Shown one piece after another: positions 23,281 through 30,623 of a DNA stretch of 64,000 nucleotides. A program made the position numbers and the translations under genes. This DNA comes from Microbacterium kunmingense. GTDB taxonomy: Bacteria > Actinomycetota > Actinomycetes > Actinomycetales > Microbacteriaceae. Positions within the stretch are counted from its first letter, which is position 1. Each line of letters begins with the position of its first letter. Location: assembly GCF_023155745.1 (NCBI RefSeq), contig NZ_JAKNUS010000002.1:62001-126000 (forward strand), given 5' to 3'. The notes under the pieces were generated by a model. That model did not search any database. It had not been told where the DNA came from and saw only the letters and a program-made list of their open reading frames with translations.

Positions 23281-23321
23281 TATGGATGCCAGGAACTTGA
23301 TTCGCGGCATAAATTTAATGC
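23277..23321. promoter_or_regulatory. Probable ROK operator and divergent promoter region
   Basis: The AT-rich island stands out in GC-rich DNA. GCATTA (23277-23282) and TAATGC (23316-23321) are inverted copies, and GCATAAATTTAATGC (23307-23321) is itself an imperfect palindrome. It sits between the ROK gene and the solute-binding protein gene, about 40 bp upstream of the latter. Assignment to the ROK protein is inferred from position. Confidence 0.55.
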
Positions 23322-23361
23322 GGTGAGCAAGTGGCTGCCAACTCTGACGAAGGACGAAGAC

Positions 23362-24672
23362 GTGCCTCCACGAAGCCCTGCCCGTCGCGCCGCCGCGACG
23401 ATCTCCCTCCTCGCCCTCGCCGGCGCCCTCCTCGCCGGATGCTCGGCCGACGGCCGCGAGACCATCCGCTTCACCTTCAGCAAGCGTGAAGCCCTCGACT
23501 TCATGAATCAGCTGGTCTCGGACTACAACGCCTCGCAGGACCGCGTCCGGGTGGAGATGGACACGTCGGGTGTCGACGTGGTCTCCGCGAGCTTCGTCCG
23601 CGGGAACCCGCCGGACATCATGCTGGCCAACTACAACTACGAAGTCGCCCGGTTCGTCGACCGCTGCGCGCTCTCCGACCTCTCCGACACCGAGGCCGCC
23701 TCGACGATCCGCGACGACCTCGACGTGCTGATGGCGCAGTACGGCTCGTGCGAGGGTCGGACCAGCGCCCTCCCGTACTCGGTCATGGCGTCGTCGGTCA
23801 TCTACAACCGCACGATCTTCGAGGAGAACGGCCTCGAGGTCCCGCAGACCTGGGATGAGCTCCTCGCGGTGTGCGACGCGCTCGAAGCGGCAGGTGTCAC
23901 GCCGTTCTACGCGACCTTCAAGGACGACTGGACCGTCGCCCAGGGTTGGTACGACTACGCCATCGGCGGTTCGGTCGACGTCGTGGACTTCTTCAACCAG
24001 CTGGCCGAGGAGGGCGCCGATGTCGGCGCCGGATCGGCGGTCTCCTTCGAGGACCAGTTCGCCGAGCCGCTGGAGAAGATGGCGGAGCTCACCGCCTACA
24101 CGAACGCGGACGCCGACTCACGCGCCTACAACGACGGGAATCTGGCCTTCGCGCGCGGGGAGGCGGCGATGTATCTGCAGGGGCCGTGGGCCCTCGCCGA
24201 GATCGCCAAGACCGATCCCGACCTCGACCTCGGCACCTTCCCCCTGCCGATGACCGATGACCCCGCAGACCTCAAGGTCCGCGTGAACACCGACCTCGCC
24301 GCGATGATCCCCGAGGAGTCGCGCCACCAGGACGCCGCGCGGGACTTCCTGGAGTTCCTCTTCCAGCCCGAGAACATCGAGGCGTACAACGAGTCCCAGC
24401 TGGGATTCACCCCGACCGAGGGGTCGCCACCGCCGAGTGATCCGCGCGTGGAGGGGATGACCACCTACTACGAGGAGGGGCGGTTCTACCAGGGACCCTC
24501 CGTGCTCGTTCCCAAGACCATCCCGGTCTTCAGCTACGCACAGGCTCTGGCTCTCGGCGCCGACACCGAGGCGACGCTGCGGACGATGGACACCGACTGG
24601 GCCCGACTGGCCTTCCGCTCGCCCCTTCCCTCGAGCGAGACCGACGCGCAGGGCGAGGAGGCCACGCAATGA
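23362..24672 (+). CDS. Sugar ABC transporter solute-binding lipoprotein
   Basis: 436 residues. The signal peptide ends in a lipobox (LLAGCSAD; Cys about residue 27). The mature part is a type 1 extracellular solute-binding protein (VVSASFVRGNPPDIMLANYN; GEAAMYLQGPWALAEI) of the maltose/trehalose class. It captures an oligosaccharide outside the membrane and delivers it to the two permeases. The GTG at 23362 follows GAAGGACGAAGAC. It overlaps the first permease by 4 nt. The sugar is most likely an alpha-glucoside, because of the GH13 enzyme downstream. Confidence 0.92.
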   Translation: MPPRSPARRAAATISLLALAGALLAGCSADGRETIRFTFSKREALDFMNQLVSDYNASQDRVRVEMDTSGVDVVSASFVRGNPPDIMLANYNYEVARFVDRCALSDLSDTEAASTIRDDLDVLMAQYGSCEGRTSALPYSVMASSVIYNRTIFEENGLEVPQTWDELLAVCDALEAAGVTPFYATFKDDWTVAQGWYDYAIGGSVDVVDFFNQLAEEGADVGAGSAVSFEDQFAEPLEKMAELTAYTNADADSRAYNDGNLAFARGEAAMYLQGPWALAEIAKTDPDLDLGTFPLPMTDDPADLKVRVNTDLAAMIPEESRHQDAARDFLEFLFQPENIEAYNESQLGFTPTEGSPPPSDPRVEGMTTYYEEGRFYQGPSVLVPKTIPVFSYAQALALGADTEATLRTMDTDWARLAFRSPLPSSETDAQGEEATQ

Positions 24673-25580
24673 CCGCCACCGAGACGATCGTCGCAGGATC
24701 GGCGGCGACCCGCCGCTCCCGGCGGCGCGTGGAACCCATCTACTACCTCTTCCTCCTGCCGAGCCTGGTGCTGTTCACCCTCGCCATCACCGTGCCCGGG
24801 ATCGTCGGGATCTTCTTCAGCTTCACCGACTCCATCGGCATCGGGTCGTGGAACTTCATCGGTCTGACCAACTACATCGCCCTCTTCAGCGACCCGGCGA
24901 TCCTCCAGAGCTATCTGTTCACGTTCGGCTTCGCCACCGCGACGGTGATCGTGGTCAACGTCGTGGCGTTCCTTCTGGCGGTGGGGCTGACCTCCCGCAT
25001 CCGTTTCCGCACGGGACTGCGCACGATCTTCGTCATCCCGATGGTGATCTCGGGCATCATCATCGCGTACGTCTTCAACTTCCTGTTCTCCAACTCGGTG
25101 CCCTCGCTCGGGCAGGCCACGGGGATCGGATGGCTGCAGGAGAGCCTGCTGGCCAATCCCGACCTCGCATGGGTGGCGATCGTGATCGTGACCGCGTGGC
25201 AGGCGATCCCCGGCACGCTCCTGATCTACATCGCCGGGCTCCTGTCGGTTCCCGGCGACGTCTACGAGGCGGCCGACATCGACGGGGCGAACAAGCGCCA
25301 GCAGCTCCTGCGGATCACGGTGCCCCTCGTGGCGGGATACGTCGTCATCAACGTCATCCTCGGCTTCAAGAACTTCCTCAACGCCTACGACGTCATCGTC
25401 GGCCTCACCAACGGTGGGCCGGGGACTGCGACGCGAAGCATCGCGATGAGCATCATCTTCGGGTTCAACAGCGGCGATTACGCCTACCAGATGGCCAATG
25501 CCACCATCTTCTTCCTCGTCGCCGTCCTCATCTCCATCCTCCAACTCTCCCTCACGCGCGGAAGGAAGGTCTTCCGATGA
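24669..25580 (+). CDS. Sugar ABC transporter permease (MalF type)
   Basis: 303 residues, six predicted membrane helices. The EAADIDGANKRQQLLRITVP stretch is the EAA loop that contacts the ATPase. It overlaps the binding-protein gene upstream and the second permease downstream by 4 nt each. No ATPase gene is present in the operon, as is common in actinobacteria that use one shared MsiK-type ATPase. Confidence 0.92.
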   Translation: MTATETIVAGSAATRRSRRRVEPIYYLFLLPSLVLFTLAITVPGIVGIFFSFTDSIGIGSWNFIGLTNYIALFSDPAILQSYLFTFGFATATVIVVNVVAFLLAVGLTSRIRFRTGLRTIFVIPMVISGIIIAYVFNFLFSNSVPSLGQATGIGWLQESLLANPDLAWVAIVIVTAWQAIPGTLLIYIAGLLSVPGDVYEAADIDGANKRQQLLRITVPLVAGYVVINVILGFKNFLNAYDVIVGLTNGGPGTATRSIAMSIIFGFNSGDYAYQMANATIFFLVAVLISILQLSLTRGRKVFR

Positions 25581-26521
25581 CCACGCAACCCGCCCTGTCC
25601 GCCGAAACCGCCGAGGGCGAGCTCATCGCCGACCGCGAGAACCGTCGGAACCGTTCCGCCGATGAGCGCCCGAGCACGAAGACCCGCGGCCGCGTCGGTC
25701 AGGAACGCGTCAACTGGTCGACCACCGTCATCCTGATCCTCTGCGCCGTCACGGTTCTCCTCCCGCTGTACGTCACCATCTCGATGTCGCTGAAGACGAC
25801 GGGACAGGCCGTCGACGGCAACGCCTTCTCCCTTCCGGCTCCGTTCAGCGTCGACGGCTTCGTCGAGGCATGGACCCTGACCCGGTTCCCCGTCGGCGCC
25901 GCGGTGTCGCTCTTCGTCACGGCGGGAACGGTGATCCTCACCATCATCCTCGCCGCCTTCGCGTCCTACGCGATCGTGCGCAACTGGGATCGCCGGCTCT
26001 TCCGCTACTCGTTCTTCTACCTGCTCGCGGCAATGTTCATCCCGTTCCCGGTCGTCGCGCTCCCCCAGATCCAGCTGACCGGTCGCGTAGGGCTGGACAA
26101 TCCCGTCGGTGTCATCCTGCTCGCCACGATGTTCCAGCTGAGCTTCAGTGTGCTGCTGTTCACCGCGTTCCTGCGCTCGATCCCCTACGAGCTCGAGGAG
26201 AGCGCCCGCATCGACGGAGCCAGCACCTGGCAGACATTCTGGAAGCTCATCTTCCCGCTCCTGGCGCCGATGAGCGCGACGGTGGGCATCTTCGCGTTCC
26301 TCTACGCGTGGAATGACTTCATGATGCCCTCGCTGATCATCTCCGACCCCAACCTGCAGACCCTGCCGGTGAGGCAGAACCTCTTCCAGAGCCAGTTCAG
26401 CAACAACTACAACGTCGCCTTCGCGTCCTACCTCATGGCCATGGCGCCGGCGATCATCGCCTACCTCTTCACTCAGCGCTGGGTCATGGCGGGCGTCACG
26501 CAGGGCGCCGTCAAGGGCTGA
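25577..26521 (+). CDS. Sugar ABC transporter permease (MalG type)
   Basis: 314 residues, six membrane helices after a charged cytoplasmic N-terminus of about 45 residues. The EAA loop reads ELEESARIDGASTWQTFWKL. It pairs with the upstream permease, with a 4-nt overlap. The long arginine-rich N-terminal extension is unusual but in good reading frame. Confidence 0.92.
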   Translation: MTTQPALSAETAEGELIADRENRRNRSADERPSTKTRGRVGQERVNWSTTVILILCAVTVLLPLYVTISMSLKTTGQAVDGNAFSLPAPFSVDGFVEAWTLTRFPVGAAVSLFVTAGTVILTIILAAFASYAIVRNWDRRLFRYSFFYLLAAMFIPFPVVALPQIQLTGRVGLDNPVGVILLATMFQLSFSVLLFTAFLRSIPYELEESARIDGASTWQTFWKLIFPLLAPMSATVGIFAFLYAWNDFMMPSLIISDPNLQTLPVRQNLFQSQFSNNYNVAFASYLMAMAPAIIAYLFTQRWVMAGVTQGAVKG

Positions 26522-26560
26522 GCCTCACCCCACCCATCACCCGAAAGGAACACCGTCCCC

Positions 26561-28255
26561 GTGACAACCGCCGGCACCCCCGCCCTCCAGACCGCCGACC
26601 CCCAGCAGATCGAGCTGCCCGAGTGGTGGCGCCAGGCCGTGGTCTACCAGGTCTACCCGCGCAGCTTCGCCGACGCCGACGGGGACGGCATCGGCGACCT
26701 GCCGGGGATCCTCTCGCGGATCGACCACCTGCGCGAACTGGGCGTCGATGCGGTCTGGCTGAGTCCGTTCTATCCGTCCGAACTGGCCGACGGGGGCTAC
26801 GACGTCGCCGACTACCGCGACGTCGATCCGCGCCTCGGGACGCTCGAGGACTTCGACCGTCTGGTCGATGCGCTCCACGCCGCGGGCATCCGCATCGTCG
26901 TCGACATCGTCCCCAACCACACCTCCGATCAGCACGCCTGGTTCCAGGAGGCCCTTGCCGCGGGTCGCGGCTCAGCGGCCCGCGAGCGCTACATCTTCCG
27001 CGACGGCACGGGTCCGGACGGCTCAGAGCCGCCGACCGACTGGGTCTCGGTCTTCGGCGGACCCGCCTGGGAACGGGTCGCCGACGGGCAGTGGTACTTC
27101 CACAACTTCGCCGTGGAGCAGCCCGACCTCAACTGGGACAACCCCGAGGTGCGGGCCGACTTCGTCCGCACGCTCCGGTTCTGGGCCGACCGCGGCGTCG
27201 ACGGATTCCGCATCGACGTCGCCCATATGCTGACCAAGGACCTCACCGAGCCGCTGCCCTCCCGCGCTGAGCTGGAGTCGCTCCCCCGCGACGGACATCA
27301 TCCGCTCATCGACCGCGATGACGTGCACGAGGTCTACGCCGAATGGCGGGCGGTGTTCGACTCGTACGACCCGCCCCGGGCGGCGGTCGCCGAGGCGTGG
27401 GTGGATCCGGCGCGCATCCCGCTGTACGCCCGCGCGGAGAGCCTCGGTCAGGCGTTCAACTTCGATCTGCTCGAGGCTGATTTCAACGCCGGCCAGTTCA
27501 GCCGGATCGTGGGCTCGAACCTGTTGCTCGCGGCGGAATCGGGCTCATCGACCACCTGGGTGCTCTCCAACCACGACGTCGTCCGCCACGCCACTCGGTA
27601 CGGGCTCCCCGACGCCGAGCGGGGCGAAGACGGGCGGCCGGTGCGCAAGCACGGCAACGAGTGGCTGCTCTCGGGCGGGACTACTCCGCAGCTCGACCGC
27701 GCACGCGGACTTCGACGGGCACGCGCGGCCAGCCTCTTCGTGCTGGGACTTCCCGGCTCGGCGTACATCTATCAGGGCGAGGAGCTCGGTCTGCACGAGG
27801 TGGCGGAGATCCCGGACGCCCAGCGCCAGGACCCGACCTTCTTCCGCAGCCCCGGCGAGGACATGGGCCGGGACGGATGCCGCGTGCCCCTGCCGTGGTC
27901 GGCGGACGAGCCTTTCTTCGGCTTCGGCAGCGGTGCCCCGCACCTTCCGCAGCCGTCCTGGTTCGCCGAGGCGTCGGCGTCCGCGCAGGCGGGCGACCCG
28001 ACCTCCACGCTCACCCTGTACCGCGACGCGCTCGCGCTGCGCCGTCGCCTGCAGACGGCTGAGACCCTGGAGTGGATCGAGACGGGGCGGGAGGACGTGC
28101 TCCGATTCCGCCGGCCGAGCGGCTGGACGGTCATCACGAACTTCGGCACCGAGCCGTTCGACCTCCCCGAGGGCGCGGCACCCGTGTTGACGTCGGCCCC
28201 GTTGGACGGCGGACGGCTCCCGGGTGAGGCGACCGCCTGGTTCGACGCGCTCTGA
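26561..28255 (+). CDS. GH13 alpha-glucosidase
   Basis: 564 residues, oligo-1,6-glucosidase/alpha-glucosidase type, cytoplasmic (no signal). The conserved regions appear in order: DIVPNHTSDQH, GFRIDVAHML (nucleophile Asp), AVAEAWV (acid/base Glu) and LSNHDVVR (third acid). It hydrolyses the imported alpha-glucoside to glucose. GTG start with GAAAGGAAC about 10 nt upstream, 39 bp after the second permease gene, so last gene of the ROK-controlled operon. A strong stem-loop follows at 28267. Confidence 0.93.
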   Translation: MTTAGTPALQTADPQQIELPEWWRQAVVYQVYPRSFADADGDGIGDLPGILSRIDHLRELGVDAVWLSPFYPSELADGGYDVADYRDVDPRLGTLEDFDRLVDALHAAGIRIVVDIVPNHTSDQHAWFQEALAAGRGSAARERYIFRDGTGPDGSEPPTDWVSVFGGPAWERVADGQWYFHNFAVEQPDLNWDNPEVRADFVRTLRFWADRGVDGFRIDVAHMLTKDLTEPLPSRAELESLPRDGHHPLIDRDDVHEVYAEWRAVFDSYDPPRAAVAEAWVDPARIPLYARAESLGQAFNFDLLEADFNAGQFSRIVGSNLLLAAESGSSTTWVLSNHDVVRHATRYGLPDAERGEDGRPVRKHGNEWLLSGGTTPQLDRARGLRRARAASLFVLGLPGSAYIYQGEELGLHEVAEIPDAQRQDPTFFRSPGEDMGRDGCRVPLPWSADEPFFGFGSGAPHLPQPSWFAEASASAQAGDPTSTLTLYRDALALRRRLQTAETLEWIETGREDVLRFRRPSGWTVITNFGTEPFDLPEGAAPVLTSAPLDGGRLPGEATAWFDAL

Positions 28256-28266
28256 CCCGGAAGCGA

Positions 28267-28311
28267 CGAAGGGCTCGGACACCGCGTCATCCGCGGTGCC
28301 CGGGCCCTTCG
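28267..28311. terminator. Stem-loop after the glucosidase gene
   Basis: CGAAGGGC...CCGCG and CGCGG...GCCCTTCG form a long hairpin with one bulge and a short TCAT-type loop. It has no T-run, but the position just after the GH13 stop and just outside the island's left att site suggests a bidirectional terminator; before the insertion it would also have ended the ssrA transcript. Confidence 0.65.
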
Positions 28312-28329
28312 TGTGCGACAGCGGAACTG

Positions 28330-28350
28330 GTGGAGATGGGGGGAATCGAA
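28330..28350. repeat. Left attachment repeat (copy of the ssrA 3' end)
   Basis: 21 bp identical to 58391-58411, which is the 3' end of the functional tmRNA gene. Read on the minus strand this left copy continues into CCACCAGTT, that is, it still carries the CCA that the functional gene has lost. It marks the left boundary of the island. A shared GACAGCGG lies 13 bp upstream here and 10 bp upstream of the right copy, so similarity extends past the core. Confidence 0.9.
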
Positions 28351-28447
28351 AGAGGCTTTGGGCATGTGAACGACCCGCATTCGACGCCGAAAACCGCGGA
28401 ATCCTGCCGCTGTCGAGGGCATGCGCCGACAGGAACATGCAAGAAGA

Positions 28448-28489
28448 ATCGCCCACATTCACGGCAAATGCGGGCGATATGTGGGCGAT
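28448..28489. repeat. Probable integrase arm-type sites, left end
   Basis: Three copies of a 10-bp motif TGTGGGCGAT: one inverted (28448-28457), one with a single mismatch (28469-28478) and one perfect (28480-28489). The last two are spaced 11 bp apart, one helical turn. The same motif and spacing occur at the right end (58277-58297). No gene is seen in 28351-28632; these repeats are the only structure noticed. Confidence 0.6.
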
Positions 28490-28632
28490 CCGACGGAGGA
28501 GATTCTCAACATCGAATCTGTGGAGATCGGGGAGTCAACCGGGCCGCAAACGCCGCCGCGTGGCTGTTCCTCGCTCAGTCAAGGCTACGCCGCTCACGCT
28601 CGTGGATCCAGCAGGTCGCCGCGACGCAGAGG

Positions 28633-29259
28633 TCACATGCCCATCGAGGGGCCAGAGGAACGCGAGGGACTCGAGCCCGGCACGCGGTGGGGTCCCGTCA
28701 TCCGTCGCTGCTCGTCCTGCTGCATGCGGTTGTAGGTCTCACGGGTGATCAGATCTGCAGCCAGCCCCTGCTGGCGCGCCCGAGCCATCATCCGGGTCGC
28801 AGTGCTGACGCTCACGTTGAGGTAGTCCGAGACGAACTTGAGCGGAGCGAGATTGATGGTGGATGCAATCCGGTAGAGGACGATCGCCTGGTCGCGAGCT
28901 TCGGTCGGCGTGCGATCGCTGTGTGCTCTCACGTCTGCGAGATAGGACGACAGCGGTTGGAACTCGCCGCCCTCTCGTGCGACCGTGACAATCCGGAACG
29001 CGGATGCCGCGACGAGCCACTGGACCCGCGCTTCGCGCAGCACCTGCGCCGTGACCTCATCGCCCTCGCCGACGCGGTCGACACGAACTGTCGCGGCTAC
29101 CGCGCGACGCAGGGCGTCGTCATATTCGCCGTGGAGTCGGATGGCGCCAGGCACGCCGGGCTCACCCGTCACGATGACGTCCCAGGCAGTCGGGATGCTG
29201 ATGCCATCGCCCACCTCGACTCTCTCGGGCGCGATCGACTCGACGACAAGTTCGGTCAT
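28633..29259 (-). CDS. Hypothetical DNA-binding protein of the island
   Basis: 208 residues. A C-terminal helix-turn-helix is suggested by FVSDYLNVSVSTATRMMARA (about residues 150-170), followed by a polar tail. The N-terminal half is not recognised. The ATG at 29259 is used because the longer frame upstream runs through the operator-like region. It is divergent from the excisionase-like gene across a perfect inverted repeat, so it may be the element's regulator of excision. Confidence 0.65.
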   Translation of the reverse strand: MTELVVESIAPERVEVGDGISIPTAWDVIVTGEPGVPGAIRLHGEYDDALRRAVAATVRVDRVGEGDEVTAQVLREARVQWLVAASAFRIVTVAREGGEFQPLSSYLADVRAHSDRTPTEARDQAIVLYRIASTINLAPLKFVSDYLNVSVSTATRMMARARQQGLAADLITRETYNRMQQDEQRRMTGPHRVPGSSPSRSSGPSMGM

Positions 29260-29344
29260 GCGGCGAGTCTGCCATGCACAATTCTGGAGGGCAATGCGTG
29301 ACGTGAAGAATTCATGTCGCGCATTGCTCAGTTTGGGTGTACGG

Positions 29345-29375
29345 TGTGCGCAAGTGCTGTCACACACTGCGCACA
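29345..29375. promoter_or_regulatory. Operator-like inverted repeat
   Basis: TGTGCGCA (29345-29352) and TGCGCACA (29368-29375) form a perfect 8-bp inverted repeat with 15 bp between them. It lies in the 166-bp divergent gap between the HTH gene and the excisionase-like gene. A binding site for a dimeric regulator controlling excision is inferred from position. Confidence 0.5.
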
Positions 29376-29425
29376 ACCATGGGAGATGGAACGATAACCA
29401 GACATCGACGTCGCTCGCGTTGACG

Positions 29426-29572
29426 ATGAAGGCTGCTGCAGAACTCGTCGGCGTGGACTACCGCACGATCAAGCTCGGCATCGACAGCGGGACGATCCCG
29501 ACTGTCCAGCTGGGTCCCCGACGGATGATCCCGAGAGCCGCGCTGCTGCGGATCTTCGGCGTCGAGCCCTGA
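29426..29572 (+). CDS. Excisionase-like small HTH protein
   Basis: 48 residues from the ATG at 29426: MKAAAELVGVDYRTIKLGI is the helix-turn-helix of MerR-like excisionases, and VQLGPRRMIPRAAL is the typical wing. Shorter than most Xis proteins; TTG codons just upstream (for example 29420) would lengthen it slightly, and no ribosome site is clear. With the integrase at the far end, it probably directs excision. Confidence 0.65.
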   Translation: MKAAAELVGVDYRTIKLGIDSGTIPTVQLGPRRMIPRAALLRIFGVEP

Positions 29573-29581
29573 CTACTTGGG

Positions 29582-30511
29582 TCAGCCTTCGCCGGCGAGC
29601 ATACTCACCAGAAGGGCGATCATCAGTTCCTTCTCTTTCGGGTCGCTCATCGCGACCATGAGCGTGATCGCTGCCAGCGCGTTGTTGGAGATCCGCGCCA
29701 CGCCGCGCGCGTCGTCGAGCACCTGGTTGCGGGCAAGGAAGTGCACGAACAGCGCCGCCGCGCTGCGCTTGTTCCCGTCGGTGAGCGGGTGGTCCTTCAC
29801 GACGAGGTAGAGCAGATTCGCCGCCTTCTCCTGCACCGTCGGGTATAGGTCCACTCCCCCGAATCCCTGATAGATCGTCGCCACCACACCGCGCAACGCG
29901 TCGCCCCGTTCGCCGCCGAACAGCGCGTCGGCCGGAAACTCCGCCCCGACTTCGTCGATCACCGCCCGCGCCTCGTCATAGGTCAGCGTCCAGGTCGGCA
30001 CATCGCCGTCAACAACGGGTATCTCGCCCTCGTCGTAGTCGCGGAGCGCGCGCAGGCTCGGCAGGTAACGCGCGACGACTTCTGCGACGCCAGCAACAAG
30101 CTGGTCCGTCGAGCGTGACAGCACCTTCACAAGCGAGTCGAGCTCCAGGAGCCGGCGCTCGTTGGTCGCGATTCCCTTCAGCATGTACCGCTTGAGCACA
30201 TCGGTCGACCAGCGACGAAACTCGACAGCTCGCGCCGAGTTCGCCCGGTACCCGACGGCCAGCACCACGTCGAGGCTGTACAGCGTCACGGGACGGTCGG
30301 AGGAAGCAATTTGCACTTTCTGCAAATTGCTTTCGGCATCGACCTCGGCATCGCGGATGATGTTGCTGATGTGACGTGAGACGCTCGATCGCGCGATCCC
30401 GAACAGCTGCTCGATATCGGCCTGCGAAGCCCACACGGTCTCGCCCTCCGTGCGCAGCTCGAGGGACACCACACCATCCGTGGACTCGAAGATCTCGATC
30501 GCCGACCTCAT
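29582..30511 (-). CDS. RhuM-like/Fic-Doc fusion protein
   Basis: 309 residues. The N-terminal half (about 1-110) resembles RhuM proteins, with a winged HTH (WASQADIEQLFGIARSSVSR) and LYSLDVVLAVGYRANS. The C-terminal half carries HPLTDGNKRSAAALFVHFL, the Fic/Doc catalytic loop, with the phenylalanine of the usual HPFxDGNKR replaced by leucine. Fic proteins transfer AMP or phosphate to proteins and often act as toxins. No antitoxin partner is adjacent, so the role may be a self-regulated toxin or defence function. Confidence 0.82.
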   Translation of the reverse strand: MRSAIEIFESTDGVVSLELRTEGETVWASQADIEQLFGIARSSVSRHISNIIRDAEVDAESNLQKVQIASSDRPVTLYSLDVVLAVGYRANSARAVEFRRWSTDVLKRYMLKGIATNERRLLELDSLVKVLSRSTDQLVAGVAEVVARYLPSLRALRDYDEGEIPVVDGDVPTWTLTYDEARAVIDEVGAEFPADALFGGERGDALRGVVATIYQGFGGVDLYPTVQEKAANLLYLVVKDHPLTDGNKRSAAALFVHFLARNQVLDDARGVARISNNALAAITLMVAMSDPKEKELMIALLVSMLAGEG

Positions 30512-30623
30512 TCGCCTAGTTCACCACGAGCGGCCGACAACGCAGAACGATCGCACCGGGTCTGTCGCTCCGACATCTGACGCCCCGTGGTCGGCGTCAG
30601 CGCGACAATCAGGACCAGCACCG

